A program made the position numbers and the translations under genes. Positions 6,102 through 14,146 of a stretch of DNA of 18,002 nt are shown here, piece after piece (positions within the stretch are counted from its first letter, which is position 1; each line of letters starts with the position of its first letter). Location of the stretch: assembly GCA_900557045.1 (NCBI GenBank), contig USQY01000036.1:1-18002 (forward strand), given 5' to 3'. The notes under the pieces were generated by a model, which did no database searches, was not told the origin of the DNA, and saw nothing but the letters and a program-made list of their open reading frames with translations. This stretch comes from an uncultured Clostridium sp. (GTDB lineage Bacteria > Bacillota > Clostridia > TANB77 > CAG-508).

Positions 6102-8861
6102 ATGAGTTTTTTAAACAAGATATTTAAAAGTTACAGTGAAAAAGAAGTAAAAAGAGTTATGCCTTTAGTTGAACAAATCAATTCTTTAGAAGAATCTATT
6201 TCAAAACTATCAGATGAGGAGTTAAGAAACAAAACAAACGAATTTAAAGAAAGATTAGCTAATGGAGAAACATTAGATGATTTATTACCAGAAGCTTTTG
6301 CAGTAGTAAGAGAAGCTTCAAAAAGAGTTTTAGGATTACGTCATTTTGATGTTCAATTAATAGGTGGTATTATTCTACACCAAGGTAGAATTGCTGAAAT
6401 GAAAACAGGTGAAGGAAAAACTTTAGTAGCAACACTTCCAGCATACCTAAATGCATTAACAGGTGAAGGTGTTCATGTTATTACAGTAAACGACTATCTA
6501 GCAAAAAGAGATAGTGAATGGATGGGAAAAGTTTACCGCTTCTTAGGATTATCTGTAGGATTAATAATAGCAGGAATGAAACCTAATGAAAAACAAGAAG
6601 CATATAATTGTGATATAACATATGGTACAAATAATGAGTATGGATTTGATTACTTAAGAGACAATATGGTTATATATAAAAATCAATTAGTACAAAGAAA
6701 ATTAAAATATGCTATCGTAGATGAGATTGATAGTATTTTAATAGATGAAGCTCGTACACCTCTTATTATTTCAGGTAGAGCTAACAAATCTTCTGACCTT
6801 TACAAAAAAGCAGATTCTTTTGTAAGAAAATTACAAGCTAAAGTTATAGTAGAAGAAGATATAAAAGATGAAGCACAAGCAGAAGATAACGAAAATTATG
6901 ATTACATTGTAGATTTAAAAGCTAAATCTGCTACACTTACTCAAAAAGGTATAGAAAAAGCTGAAAAAGAATTCAACTTGGAAAACTTTAATGATATAGA
7001 AAACTCTGAATTAGTACATAATGTAAATCAAGCTTTACGTGCGTATGGAATAATGAAAAAAGATATTGATTACATAGTAAAAGATGGTGAAGTTTTAATA
7101 GTTGATGAATTCACAGGTCGTATTATGTATGGAAGAAGATATAATAATGGATTGCATCAAGCTATAGAAGCAAAAGAAAAAGTTAGAATAGCAGATGAAT
7201 CTAAAACACTTGCTACAATAACATTCCAAAACTACTTTAGAATGTATGATAAATTATCTGGTATGACTGGTACTGCTATGACAGAAGAAGCGGAATTCCA
7301 AGAAATTTACAAATTAGATGTTATAGAAATACCTACTAATAAACCATTAATAAGACAAGATGACCCAGATATAATCTATAAAAATGAAAATGCTAAATTT
7401 AGAGCTGTTATTGAAGATATTAAGGAAAGTCATGAAAAAGGACAACCAGTTCTTGTTGGTACAGTATCAATAGAAAAATCTGAAAAATTAAGCAAATTAT
7501 TAAATCAAGAAGGAATTAAACATACAGTATTAAATGCTAAACAACATGAAAAAGAAGCAGAAATAGTTGCACAAGCTGGTAAATTTGGAGCAGTTACAAT
7601 TGCTACAAACATGGCTGGTCGTGGTACTGATATTATGCTTGGAGGAAATAGTGAATATTTAGCAAAACAAGAAATGAAAAAACAAGGCTATACTGAAGAA
7701 ATGATAGAACAAGCTACAGCATTTAATGAAACAACAGATGAAGAAATATTATCAGCAAGAAACAAATTCAAAGAATTAGAAAACAAATTTGATGCAGAAA
7801 TAAAAGAAGAAAAAGAAAAAGTTATATCTGCTGGCGGTTTAAAAATTATAGGAACAGAAAGACATGAATCTAGACGTATAGATAATCAGTTACGTGGACG
7901 TTCTGGACGTCAAGGTGACCCAGGAAATTCTAAATTCTATATAGGATTAGATGATGACTTAATGAAAATATTTGGTGGAAATACAATAACAAAAGTATAT
8001 GATACATTAGGAGCAGATGAAAATATGCCAATACAATCTAAACTAATATCTAATGCCGTAGAATCAGCTCAAAAGAAAGTTGAAGGTAAAAACTTTAGTA
8101 TTAGAAAGAATGTATTAAATTATGATGATGTTATGAATACTCAAAGAGAAATAATATACAAGCAAAGAAGAGAAGTTCTTGATGGAGAAAACTTAAAAGA
8201 AAGTATATTACATATGATAGATGCTACAGCTGAAAATATAATTGATGCACATACAATAGATGGTACCGTAGAAGTAGAAGAATCATTAATTCAAGAACTA
8301 AACAATGTATTAGGAATAACAAATCAAATCGAATTAAAAGAAAATGACAAAATAAATGCTTCAGAATTAACAGAAAAAGTAAAAGAAACAGCACATGAAA
8401 TATATGAAGGTAAAGAGCAAATGATTGGTTCAGACGATTTAAGAGAAATTGAAAGAGTTGTAATGCTTAAAACAGTTGATGAAAAATGGATGGATCATAT
8501 AGATGCAATGGATGAATTAAAAAATGGTATTGGTCTTCGCGCATATGGACAAAAAGATCCTGTTGTTCAATACAGAATTGAAGGATTTGACATGTTTGAT
8601 GCTATGATAGATGATATTAAAACCCAAGTTGCAACAATTTTACTTCATATGGAAAAAACAGAAAATATAACTAGAACTGAAACTGTTAAAATAACAGGAG
8701 CAGGATTAGAAGATGCCGCAATTAACCTAGTTGATGGAAATATTACAGAAAAAGAAGGCGGATTAAATAGAACTGTGGTTAATAAAGAGCCTAAAGTTGG
8801 CAGAAATGATGACTGCCCATGTGGAAGTGGGAAGAAATATAAAAACTGTTGTGGAAGATAA
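6102..8861 (+). CDS. secA: Preprotein translocase ATPase SecA
   Basis: Motor ATPase that drives unfolded precursor proteins through SecYEG at the inner face of the membrane. The first nucleotide-binding fold has 'MKTGEGKT' (about 100-107) and '[17 protein letters not shown]'. The precursor-crosslinking region follows, then the second fold with '[10 protein letters not shown]' and '[25 protein letters not shown]'. The helical scaffold contains '[21 protein letters not shown]'. The protein ends in the zinc-binding SEC-C motif '[20 protein letters not shown]'. At 919 aa it is full length (B. subtilis SecA is about 840) and slightly extended in the linker. I chose ATG 6102 because AAAGGAAG (6087-6094) is spaced 7 nt from it; the in-frame GTG at 6099 would be closer than usual. 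Its last codons are repeated downstream at 8930-8955. Confidence 0.98.
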   Translation: MSFLNKIFKSYSEKEVKRVMPLVEQINSLEESISKLSDEELRNKTNEFKERLANGETLDDLLPEAFAVVREASKRVLGLRHFDVQLIGGIILHQGRIAEMKTGEGKTLVATLPAYLNALTGEGVHVITVNDYLAKRDSEWMGKVYRFLGLSVGLIIAGMKPNEKQEAYNCDITYGTNNEYGFDYLRDNMVIYKNQLVQRKLKYAIVDEIDSILIDEARTPLIISGRANKSSDLYKKADSFVRKLQAKVIVEEDIKDEAQAEDNENYDYIVDLKAKSATLTQKGIEKAEKEFNLENFNDIENSELVHNVNQALRAYGIMKKDIDYIVKDGEVLIVDEFTGRIMYGRRYNNGLHQAIEAKEKVRIADESKTLATITFQNYFRMYDKLSGMTGTAMTEEAEFQEIYKLDVIEIPTNKPLIRQDDPDIIYKNENAKFRAVIEDIKESHEKGQPVLVGTVSIEKSEKLSKLLNQEGIKHTVLNAKQHEKEAEIVAQAGKFGAVTIATNMAGRGTDIMLGGNSEYLAKQEMKKQGYTEEMIEQATAFNETTDEEILSARNKFKELENKFDAEIKEEKEKVISAGGLKIIGTERHESRRIDNQLRGRSGRQGDPGNSKFYIGLDDDLMKIFGGNTITKVYDTLGADENMPIQSKLISNAVESAQKKVEGKNFSIRKNVLNYDDVMNTQREIIYKQRREVLDGENLKESILHMIDATAENIIDAHTIDGTVEVEESLIQELNNVLGITNQIELKENDKINASELTEKVKETAHEIYEGKEQMIGSDDLREIERVVMLKTVDEKWMDHIDAMDELKNGIGLRAYGQKDPVVQYRIEGFDMFDAMIDDIKTQVATILLHMEKTENITRTETVKITGAGLEDAAINLVDGNITEKEGGLNRTVVNKEPKVGRNDDCPCGSGKKYKNCCGR

Positions 8862-8955
8862 TTTGAATTTTTAAAATTGGGGACGTGTATTGTTTTAAAA
8901 ATTTAAAACAATACACGTCCCCAATTAAAATAAAAACTGCTGTGGAAGATAATTT
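8839..8955. repeat. Direct duplication of the secA 3' end flanking a palindrome
   Basis: The 26 bp at 8839-8864 (last codons of secA, its stop and 3 bases beyond) recur at 8930-8955 with a single T-to-C change, 91 bp downstream. The 52-bp palindrome at 8875-8926 lies between them. The second copy is outside any gene. The arrangement looks like the footprint of an insertion or of slippage that copied the gene end. Confidence 0.85.
8875..8926. repeat. 52-bp near-perfect palindrome with GGGGAC ends (REP-like)
   Basis: Arms 8875-8899 and 8902-8926 are perfectly complementary over 25 bp around a 2-nt centre. The arms begin AATTGGGGACGTGTATTG. Intergenic hairpins with a GGGGAC/GTCCCC base are a recurring form of REP-type element mobilised by Y1-type (RAYT/TnpA-REP) transposases; no transposase is present in the window. 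It could also help terminate secA, but no T-run follows it directly. Confidence 0.75.
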
Positions 8956-8957
8956 TA

Positions 8958-8991
8958 AAAAAACAGACAGTAATTAAACTGTCTGTTTTTT
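8958..8991. terminator. Bidirectional terminator between secA and the 165-aa gene
   Basis: Arms 8958-8971 and 8978-8991 pair perfectly over 14 bp with a 6-nt loop. Six Ts close the stem on the plus strand and the matching A-run gives Ts on the minus strand. It therefore serves secA and the convergent gene ending at 8995. Confidence 0.9.
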
Positions 8992-8994
8992 GCA

Positions 8995-9492
8995 TTAGTT
9001 AGATTCTTCAAGATTCGAGCAGATATAATCTTTAAAAGGCATATCTGCAAAATCTTTCGGATTAGGGAGAATGGTGAGTTTCTCGCCTTCTTGCAGTTTA
9101 TTGCAATAATCATCAATAGGAATATTGCAATATTTCACGCACAGGATCAAGGAATGATTAGTTCCTTTTTGTTTGATAGAGTATGTTAAATCATAGACAC
9201 GATCATCTACAATTGCAACAAGATTCCATTCAAACCAATTTGCATTTGGACGGCTGATTAAGCCGTAAGTTGCCTGAGAAAGTTCTGGAAAAAGCTTCAG
9301 GAAAAGCGTAACAAAATGCCAGCTATTTCCTTTGTGGTTTTTCTCGACATAGTTTAGCAAGTTTTGCTGTGCTTCTGCAACAGAAAAATCTGCTAATGCT
9401 GAGATGTTTGACTGTGTTTCCTTATTACCTTCAAAGGAATAGCTTTCGATAATGTCGGTAGTCCGGTTTACTATGCGTAGAATGTCTAACAT
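8995..9492 (-). CDS. Protein of unknown function, 165 aa, probably acquired
   Basis: I do not recognise the family. It is a soluble protein without signal peptide or membrane helix. The middle part contains 'HKGNSWHFVTLFLKLFPELSQATYGLISRPNANWFEWNLVAIVDDRVYDLTYS' (about 53-105, key residues W, H, W and D in that order). The final part of it, 'WNLVAIVDDRVYDLT', has the look of the His/Asp strand pair of transglutaminase- or papain-like folds, but the expected His and an active-site Cys are not in place. The DNA is visibly less AT-rich than its neighbours (about 37% G+C in four 60-base lines I counted) and holds one of only two intact in-frame CGG codons I found, both pointing to recent transfer. 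The ATG at 9492 follows AAGGAG by an unusually long 13 nt. Confidence 0.75.
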   Translation of the reverse strand: MLDILRIVNRTTDIIESYSFEGNKETQSNISALADFSVAEAQQNLLNYVEKNHKGNSWHFVTLFLKLFPELSQATYGLISRPNANWFEWNLVAIVDDRVYDLTYSIKQKGTNHSLILCVKYCNIPIDDYCNKLQEGEKLTILPNPKDFADMPFKDYICSNLEESN

Positions 9493-9568
9493 AGGTTGGA
9501 TACATCTCCTTTTATAAAATATTATTTTTTTGGTACCACAAAAATTAATTTTCCATAATGCATTGTTG

Positions 9569-9583
9569 GTTCTATAATAGAAC
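9569..9583. repeat. 15-bp palindrome in the leader of the 165-aa gene
   Basis: GTTCTAT, one central A, then ATAGAAC form a perfect 7-bp inverted repeat within the roughly 140-nt untranslated leader of the minus-strand gene. It is flanked on both sides by ATGCAT (near 9559 and 9596), which can pair to make a longer two-part stem. It may be an operator or leader structure. Confidence 0.5.
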
Positions 9584-9637
9584 TTGTTTCATAATATGCA
9601 TCGTATAAATCAATATTTGTTGCACAAAAGTAAAATT

Positions 9638-9666
9638 AGTATAGCACTATTTACATAAAATGTCAA
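9638..9666 (-). promoter_or_regulatory. Strong sigma-A promoter for the 165-aa gene
   Basis: On the minus strand TTGACA (complement of 9661-9666) is a perfect -35 box. It is followed after exactly 17 bp by TATACT (complement of 9638-9643). This is the best promoter in the window. Transcription would start near 9630 and leave about 140 nt of leader. Confidence 0.8.
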
Positions 9667-9715
9667 TTGAAATTGCAAAAATATAAAAGAACTATATACA
9701 AAAGTAAAAAATATG

Positions 9716-9724
9716 TGATACAAT
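9716..9724 (+). promoter_or_regulatory. Possible extended -10 promoter for prfB
   Basis: TGATACAAT fits the TGn-TATAAT extended -10 form with one mismatch, 33 bp before the prfB start. The -35 region is poor. A second candidate is TTGCAA (9673-9678) with TATACA (9695-9700) at 16 bp. Confidence 0.4.
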
Positions 9725-9757
9725 AATATCAAAATAGAGATAGAGGAGTGATACAAT

Positions 9758-10877
9758 TTGATTATAGAATTAGAAGACAATTTAAAAAACTTAAATGATT
9801 TACAACAAAAATTAAAAGAAATAGGTGAGTCACTTTGACATTACTAATTTAGAAAAACAATTAAAAGAATATGAACAACAAACATTACAAGAAGGATTTT
9901 GGAATGATTCTAAAAATTCTAGTATAATTTTACAAAAAATAAAAACACTAAAAAGTAAAGTTGAAAACTATAGTAAATTAAAAAATGAATTAGAAAATTT
10001 AAAAGAAATGTCTGAATTAGTAATACAAGAAAATGATGAAAACTTAGTAAAAGATATTTTAAATAGTACCGCTTCTATTAAAGAGCAACTTGACAATCTA
10101 GAAATTCAAACTCTACTATCAGGCAAATATGACATAAATAATGCAATAGTAACGATACATCCAGGAGCAGGAGGAACAGAATCACAAGATTGGGCGGAAA
10201 TGCTATACAGAATGTATACAAGATGGGCACTATCAAATGGATATATAGTTCAAGAATTAGATTATTTGGATGGTGACGAAGCTGGTTTAAAGAGTGTTAC
10301 ATTTTTAATATCAGGGGATTATGCATATGGATATATGAAATCAGAAAAAGGTGTACATAGATTAGTTAGAATTTCTCCTTTTGATGCAGGTGGAAGAAGA
10401 CATACATCTTTTGCATCTGTTGAAGTCCTACCAGAAATTACTGAGGATATAGAAATAGATATAAACCCAGATGACTTAAGAATAGATACTTACAGAGCAT
10501 CAGGTGCTGGAGGACAACATATAAATAAAACATCATCTGCAGTTAGAATTACCCATATTCCAACAAATACAGTAGTAGCATGTCAAACAGAAAGATCACA
10601 AATACAAAATAGAGAAACAGCCATGAAAATGCTTAAATCTAAATTATTAGACTTAAAAGAAAAAGAGCAAAAAGAAAAAATAGAAGATTTAAAAGGAGAA
10701 CAAAAAGATATAGCATGGGGAAGTCAAATAAGATCTTATGTATTTTGTCCATATACGCTTGTAAAAGACCATAGAACAAATTTTGAAGTAGGTAATGTAT
10801 CTAATGTTATGGATGGAGATTTAAACGGATTTATGAAAGAATATTTAAAAAACTGCTCAACTAAAAAAATCATCTAA
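9758..10877 (+). CDS. prfB: Peptide chain release factor 2 (RF2), made by +1 programmed frameshift
   Basis: RF2 releases the finished protein at UAA and UGA codons. The reading frame starts at TTG 9758 behind GAGGAGTGA (9743-9751) and runs 26 codons ('MIIELEDNLKNL' to 'EIGESL') to an in-frame TGA at 9836. It continues in the +1 frame with 'DITNLEKQ' from 9837. The joined protein is 372 aa, close to the usual 365-370. It carries the stop-codon recognition motif SPF (about 206-208) and the catalytic GGQ loop 'SGAGGQHINKTSSAVR' (GGQ about 251-253). A start at 9825 in the second frame would cut off the N-terminus and miss the recoding. The two-stage layout lets RF2 control its own level: scarce RF2 favours frameshifting past UGA. 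The gene at 10941 follows after a 63-nt gap without a terminator and is probably cotranscribed. Confidence 0.96.
9823..9839 (+). promoter_or_regulatory. RF2 recoding site (internal Shine-Dalgarno plus CTT TGA C)
   Basis: AGGTGA (9823-9828) stands in for the usual AGGGGG-type internal Shine-Dalgarno. After a short gap come CTT (9833-9835) and TGA followed by C (9836-9839). The slip occurs after codon 26, the same codon as in E. coli prfB. All parts of the known signal are present. Confidence 0.93.
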
Positions 10878-10940
10878 CTATGTAAATTACCCAGCATAGT
10901 GTACAGATAATTAAAAATATGAAAAAAGAGGTATAGATAA

Positions 10941-11582
10941 ATGAAATTAAAATGGAAAGATATTTATAATAATAATAAACAAAGAAGATATTGTGAAATA
11001 ATTGGAATAAAAAAACAAGATGTTGAACTTGAATCTAATTCGTTTAGAATATTAAAACAAAATAAATATTTATCAATAGCTATAGCTGTTATACTAATTG
11101 CAATATTATTTTTCACATTTGGAAAAGATATAAAAGTATTTTTAATGGTATTAGCCTTTCTTACAGTTGCTGCAATATGTTTTTTCGTATTTAATTATTT
11201 TAAATTTAAATGTACCTCAAACGGATTATATGTAAGATTTGGAATGCAAGAAGGTTTGTTTCCATATAAAAAATTAAAAAGTGTATATTTATCTAAATTT
11301 AATGATTATAGATTCTTAATACCTTCTAATGGATATTCTATTGTTATTAGATACTATGATAATAATAATAGAATAAAAGAATTGTCTTTTGCAAATTATT
11401 TTCTAAACAAACAAGAAACAATTGATTTTTTAGAAAATTTCAATATAAAAGAAGAAAAAAATAATAGATATATAACTTATGAAAAATTTAAAGTATTAAG
11501 AAAAATAATAAAAGTTACAGCAATTGTAGTATTCACAATACTAATATTTGTAGCTGTATATATTAACATAAAAAATGGATAG
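10941..11582 (+). CDS. Predicted membrane protein with a PH-like domain
   Basis: 213 aa, not recognised beyond its architecture. A short cytoplasmic N-terminus (1-42) leads to two adjacent helices (about 45-61 and 65-87). A soluble part (about 90-170) is rich in beta-strand patterns: 'FKCTSNGLYVRFGMQEGLFPYKKLKSVYL', then 'YSIVIRYYDNNNRIKELSFANYFLNKQETIDFLENF'. A third helix lies at the C-terminus (about 189-209). Two helices followed by a strand-rich domain with a 'PYKKLKSV' turn resemble bacterial PH-type proteins such as YcxB-like or YdbS-like members; this is a structural guess. It lies 63 bp behind prfB with an AAGAGG site before the ATG, and ends at a large terminator, so the two genes probably form one unit. 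Confidence 0.75.
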   Translation: MKLKWKDIYNNNKQRRYCEIIGIKKQDVELESNSFRILKQNKYLSIAIAVILIAILFFTFGKDIKVFLMVLAFLTVAAICFFVFNYFKFKCTSNGLYVRFGMQEGLFPYKKLKSVYLSKFNDYRFLIPSNGYSIVIRYYDNNNRIKELSFANYFLNKQETIDFLENFNIKEEKNNRYITYEKFKVLRKIIKVTAIVVFTILIFVAVYINIKNG

Positions 11583-11595
11583 TGTTTTATGAAAT

Positions 11596-11673
11596 AGTAT
11601 TTTAATAAAGAGGACTAAGGTTATTAAATAAAAAATTTAATAGTTTAAGTCCTCTTTAAAATACTGTCTTTTT
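11596..11673 (+). terminator. Long three-part terminator after prfB and the membrane protein
   Basis: A 9-bp outer stem (11596-11604 with 11657-11665), a 3-nt bulge, a 9-bp middle stem (11608-11616 with 11648-11656) and an 8-bp top stem (11622-11629 with 11635-11642) stack into one hairpin. Five Ts (11669-11673) follow. The length and interruptions are unusual, but the position after the last gene fits termination. Confidence 0.75.
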
Positions 11674-11736
11674 ATAATATGGCAGAATAATTATAAAGCA
11701 AATATTTATTACTAATCAAATTTAAAAATTAATAGT

Positions 11737-12919
11737 TCATTCAAATAACTCATTATGCAATAGTTCTAATAAATCATTTTCAACCTTTTCTTTAAAAGTA
11801 ATAATAATTTTAGCATTTGTAATATCAATACTAAAAATATCAATACTAAATCTTTTTATAATTTCCATAATTCGCTTTAATACAACATTATCATTAGTTA
11901 TACCATATCCGATAATTGCTATACGACTAACATTTTGAAAAGATGAATCAAACATATTCAAATTACTCTCTAAAGCTTTTTGAAATTTGTTATAAATACT
12001 AGATTTAATTAAAAAATTCACATCAAAAAAAGATATACTATTATTAATAAATTGTATAGGTAAAATACCTTCATTAATTAAAAAATTATATACTTGATTA
12101 AATAATTTAATTGAATATGAAGAATATTTTAAATTAACTAAAAGTAAATCATCATTTTTAACAATACTTTTAACAACTTTATCTTCTATTTTATCATTTA
12201 TAACACTTCCAGATTTATTATTAAATGTAGATTTTGTAATAATAGGTATATTAAATTTTTCACCTATTTCTATACACCTATTATGAAGAACTTTAGCTCC
12301 TTCATCTGCAATATCTAACATTTCAACATATGATAAAGTTTCCAATTTCTTTGCAACAGGAATTTTATTAGGATCTGTAGTATATACTCCGTCAACATCA
12401 GAAAAAATATAACAATGTTTAGCCTTTAATGCTGCTGCTACCGCTACTGCTGTTGTATCAGAACCACCCCTACCTAAAGTTGTTATATCAAGATTATCAT
12501 TAAACCCTTGGAAACCTGCAATTATAACAATTTTTCCTTCTTGTAATTCCTTAGATATTCTTGATGTATCAATATTTTCAATTGTAGCATTTTGATTAGT
12601 ATTATTAGTATAGATTCCAGCTTGCCATCCTGTTAAAGATACAGCTTTATAGCCCATTTCATTAAGTAAAATACTCAGTTTTGAAATAGAAACCTGTTCG
12701 CCAGAACTAAGTAAAACATCAAGTTCTCTATCAGAAGGAACTTTTGCAAGTTCATATGCTTCTTTTAACAATTTATCTGTTGTTTTACCGTTGAGCAGAA
12801 ACAACAACAACAACATTATTGTTTTTATTATATAAATCTATAATTTTATTAGCAACAATATTCAACTTTATATTATCTGCAACAGAGCTACCACCAAATT
12901 TCATGACTATTGTGTCCAT
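11737..12919 (-). pseudogene. lysC: Aspartokinase gene with a single-base frameshift
   Basis: Aspartokinase phosphorylates aspartate at the first step to lysine, threonine and methionine. From ATG at 12919 (AAGAAGGTG site about 10 nt before) the frame reads 'MDTIVMKFGGSSVADN' through 'NNVVVVVSAQ', then CGG and TAA. Dropping one C (plus-strand G at 12790) joins it to 'GKTTDKLLKEAYELAKVPSDRELD', exactly the family sequence. The rest is complete: 'SLTGWQAGI', 'TLGRGGSDTTAVAVAAAL', 'YIFSDVDGVYTTDPN', 'DEGAKVLHNRCIEI' and two ACT regulatory domains at the C-terminus. The repaired protein is 393 aa, normal for the family. The fragment from 12816 alone begins with an out-of-frame reading of a GTT run and lacks the KFGGSS site. 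The break may be a sequencing error, a true mutation or recoding. The roughly 100-nt leader is too short for a lysine riboswitch. Confidence 0.9.
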
Positions 12920-12994
12920 ATATAAGGCACCTTCTTTTTACAAATATATTTCGAGAAATATTTAAATTTCTCTTTATATAATATTAATTAAACA

Positions 12995-13022
12995 ATATTT
13001 TGGTGATTTTATGTCATACTCT
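12995..13022 (+). promoter_or_regulatory. Sigma-E-type sporulation promoter for yabP
   Basis: ATATT (12995-12999) and CATACTCT (13015-13022) are 15 bp apart. The B. subtilis sigma-E consensus is kmATATT-N14-15-CATACAmT, so the -35 core is perfect and the -10 matches 7 of 8. yabP is a known member of the mother-cell sigma-E regulon, which supports the call. Transcription would start near 13029. Confidence 0.75.
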
Positions 13023-13105
13023 AAAAATAAAGGAATATTTTTTAGCACAAGTGAATATATATTAATATGTCCCAAAAGGACAAAAAACAAAAGGAGATTA
13101 GTCAT

Positions 13106-13405
13106 ATGATAATGGAAGAGAGAAAAAATAATATTAATTCAACAATTATGCAAAACTTGGTTTTAGAAAATAGAGAAAAATTAAGTATATCTGGTGTTAA
13201 TGATGTACTTAGTTTTGATGATCAAATTGTTATTTTAGAAACGCAATTAGGATTATTAACAGTTAAAGGCGAAAATTTAAGAATAAACAAGTTAAGTATT
13301 GATTGCGAAGAAGTTGTAATAGAAGGTGAGATTAGTAATTTAGCATATAGTGAAAAAGACACAGAAAGAAAAGGAAATTCCTTATTAGGGAAAATATTTA
13401 AATAA
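13106..13405 (+). CDS. yabP: Sporulation protein YabP
   Basis: Small sporulation protein needed, with YabQ, for normal spore cortex formation in Bacillus; it belongs to the YabP/YqfC family. The body reads 'NLVLENREKLSISGVNDVLSFDDQIVILETQLGLLTVKGENLRINKLSIDCEEVVIEGEISNLAY' (key pattern: L-I-SGV-DV-SFDD, then T-LG-L-IKG-like strands), which is typical. I chose ATG 13106 because AAGGAG (13091-13096) lies 9 nt before it. It gives 99 aa, almost exactly the B. subtilis length, whereas the in-frame ATG at 13067 has no ribosome binding site and adds 13 lysine-rich residues. The gene is 23 bp ahead of yabQ and follows a sigma-E-type promoter. Confidence 0.93.
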   Translation: MIMEERKNNINSTIMQNLVLENREKLSISGVNDVLSFDDQIVILETQLGLLTVKGENLRINKLSIDCEEVVIEGEISNLAYSEKDTERKGNSLLGKIFK

Positions 13406-13428
13406 ATATATATGGATGTGATTATTAC

Positions 13429-13794
13429 ATGGTTACTCAAATTAATACATTATTAGCATTTTTTATTGCAGGAGTATGTATAGGAATAATATTTGATTTT
13501 TTTAGGATAATAAGAAAATCATTTAAAACCCCAGATATACTAACATATATACAAGATATATTATTTTGGATTTTGGCTGGTATAATATTGTTATTTACAA
13601 TATTTACTTTTACAACAGGTGAAATCAGAATATATATGTTTATTTTTTTGTTCTTTGGTGTATTTATTTATTTTATAAGTATAAGTAGACATTTTATATG
13701 GATAAATACTCAAATAATAAGAGGTTTAAAATCTATTATCAATTTTTTTATAAAGCCTTTTGCAAAAAAAAATAGAAAAATTTTCAAAAAGTAG
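13429..13794 (+). CDS. yabQ: Spore cortex biosynthesis protein YabQ
   Basis: Membrane protein of the forespore outer membrane needed for cortex peptidoglycan synthesis. It has 121 aa, with three to four helices: about 5-25 ('INTLLAFFIAGVCIGIIFDFFR'), about 40-62 and about 66-86. A basic tail 'KPFAKKNRKIFKK' ends the protein. The 'GVCIGIIFDFFRIIRK' turn is characteristic of the family. It lies 23 bp after yabP with only a weak GGATGTGA site, consistent with translational coupling in the sigma-E operon. The divIC-type gene comes next, as in other spore formers. Confidence 0.92.
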   Translation: MVTQINTLLAFFIAGVCIGIIFDFFRIIRKSFKTPDILTYIQDILFWILAGIILLFTIFTFTTGEIRIYMFIFLFFGVFIYFISISRHFIWINTQIIRGLKSIINFFIKPFAKKNRKIFKK

Positions 13795-13813
13795 TACTAA
13801 ATAAAGGATTTTG

Positions 13814-13822
13814 TGTTATAAT
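13814..13822 (+). promoter_or_regulatory. Extended -10 promoter for the divIC-type gene
   Basis: TGTTATAAT is a perfect TGn-TATAAT extended -10 element located 51 bp before the divIC start codon. The -35 region is weak, as is common with extended -10 promoters. It allows vegetative expression independent of the sporulation promoter upstream. Confidence 0.65.
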
Positions 13823-13872
13823 GTAGAAATAGATATATAGATTGTAAAAAAATTTTGAAAATGGAGAAACTT

Positions 13873-14146
13873 ATGAAAAAAAAATTCAGATTTAATCGAA
13901 TTATAATAATGCGGAATTGCTATATACATATTATATATTTTCATATCAAGGCAACAAGTTTTAAGTGCATATAAAAAAGAAGAAAAAAACTATTTAAATT
14001 TAATAGCACAAGAAAAACAACGCAATATCGAATTATTAGAAGTTAAAGATAATATTAATTCAACAGAATTTATAGAAGAAATTGCAAGAGACAAATTAGG
14101 AATGTATTTACCAAATGAACGAGTATATATAGATATTAGTAAATAA
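13873..14146 (+). pseudogene. divIC: DivIC/FtsB-family septum formation initiator with a frameshift
   Basis: Divisome membrane protein of one short cytoplasmic tail, one helix and an extracytoplasmic coiled coil. From ATG 13873 (GGAG site at 13863-13866) the frame reads 'MKKKFRFNRIIIM' and then CGG at 13912, after which it loses sense and stops. Skipping the C at 13912 continues as 'GIAIYILYIFISRQQVLSAYKKEE', then 'EFIEEIARDKLGMYLPNERVYIDISK', ending at TAA 14144-14146. The repaired protein has 90 aa, one helix (about 9-25), a coiled coil (about 26-65) and the family-typical 'IARDKLGM' element. The position after yabP-yabQ is the standard one for divIC. A broken copy would be surprising for an important division gene, so an assembly error or recoding should be considered. 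Confidence 0.85.

Noticed and set aside
9520..9545. GTGGTACC on the minus strand, in the leader of the 165-aa gene, resembles the core of a T-box.
   Set aside because: The leader is too short, no specifier stem or terminator/antiterminator pair is visible, and GGTACC is a common 6-bp palindrome.
9825..9840. The in-frame TGA could have meant that prfB is a pseudogene.
   Set aside because: All parts of the conserved RF2 recoding signal are present and the downstream frame is complete.
12737..12816. A TTG-started aspartokinase beginning 'MLLLLFLLNGKTTD' as the real N-terminus.
   Set aside because: This is an out-of-frame reading of a GTT run; the true N-terminus with KFGGSS lies just upstream in another frame.
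12820..13000. Lysine riboswitch expected upstream of an aspartokinase gene.
   Set aside because: The leader before 12919 is about 100 nt at most, and only a 7-bp hairpin (12953-12972) is present.
12787..13915. Reassignment of CGG to another amino acid, known in some low-GC Firmicutes.
   Set aside because: At both broken sites the frame itself must change, which reassignment cannot explain, and the CGG in the HAD gene is compatible with Arg.
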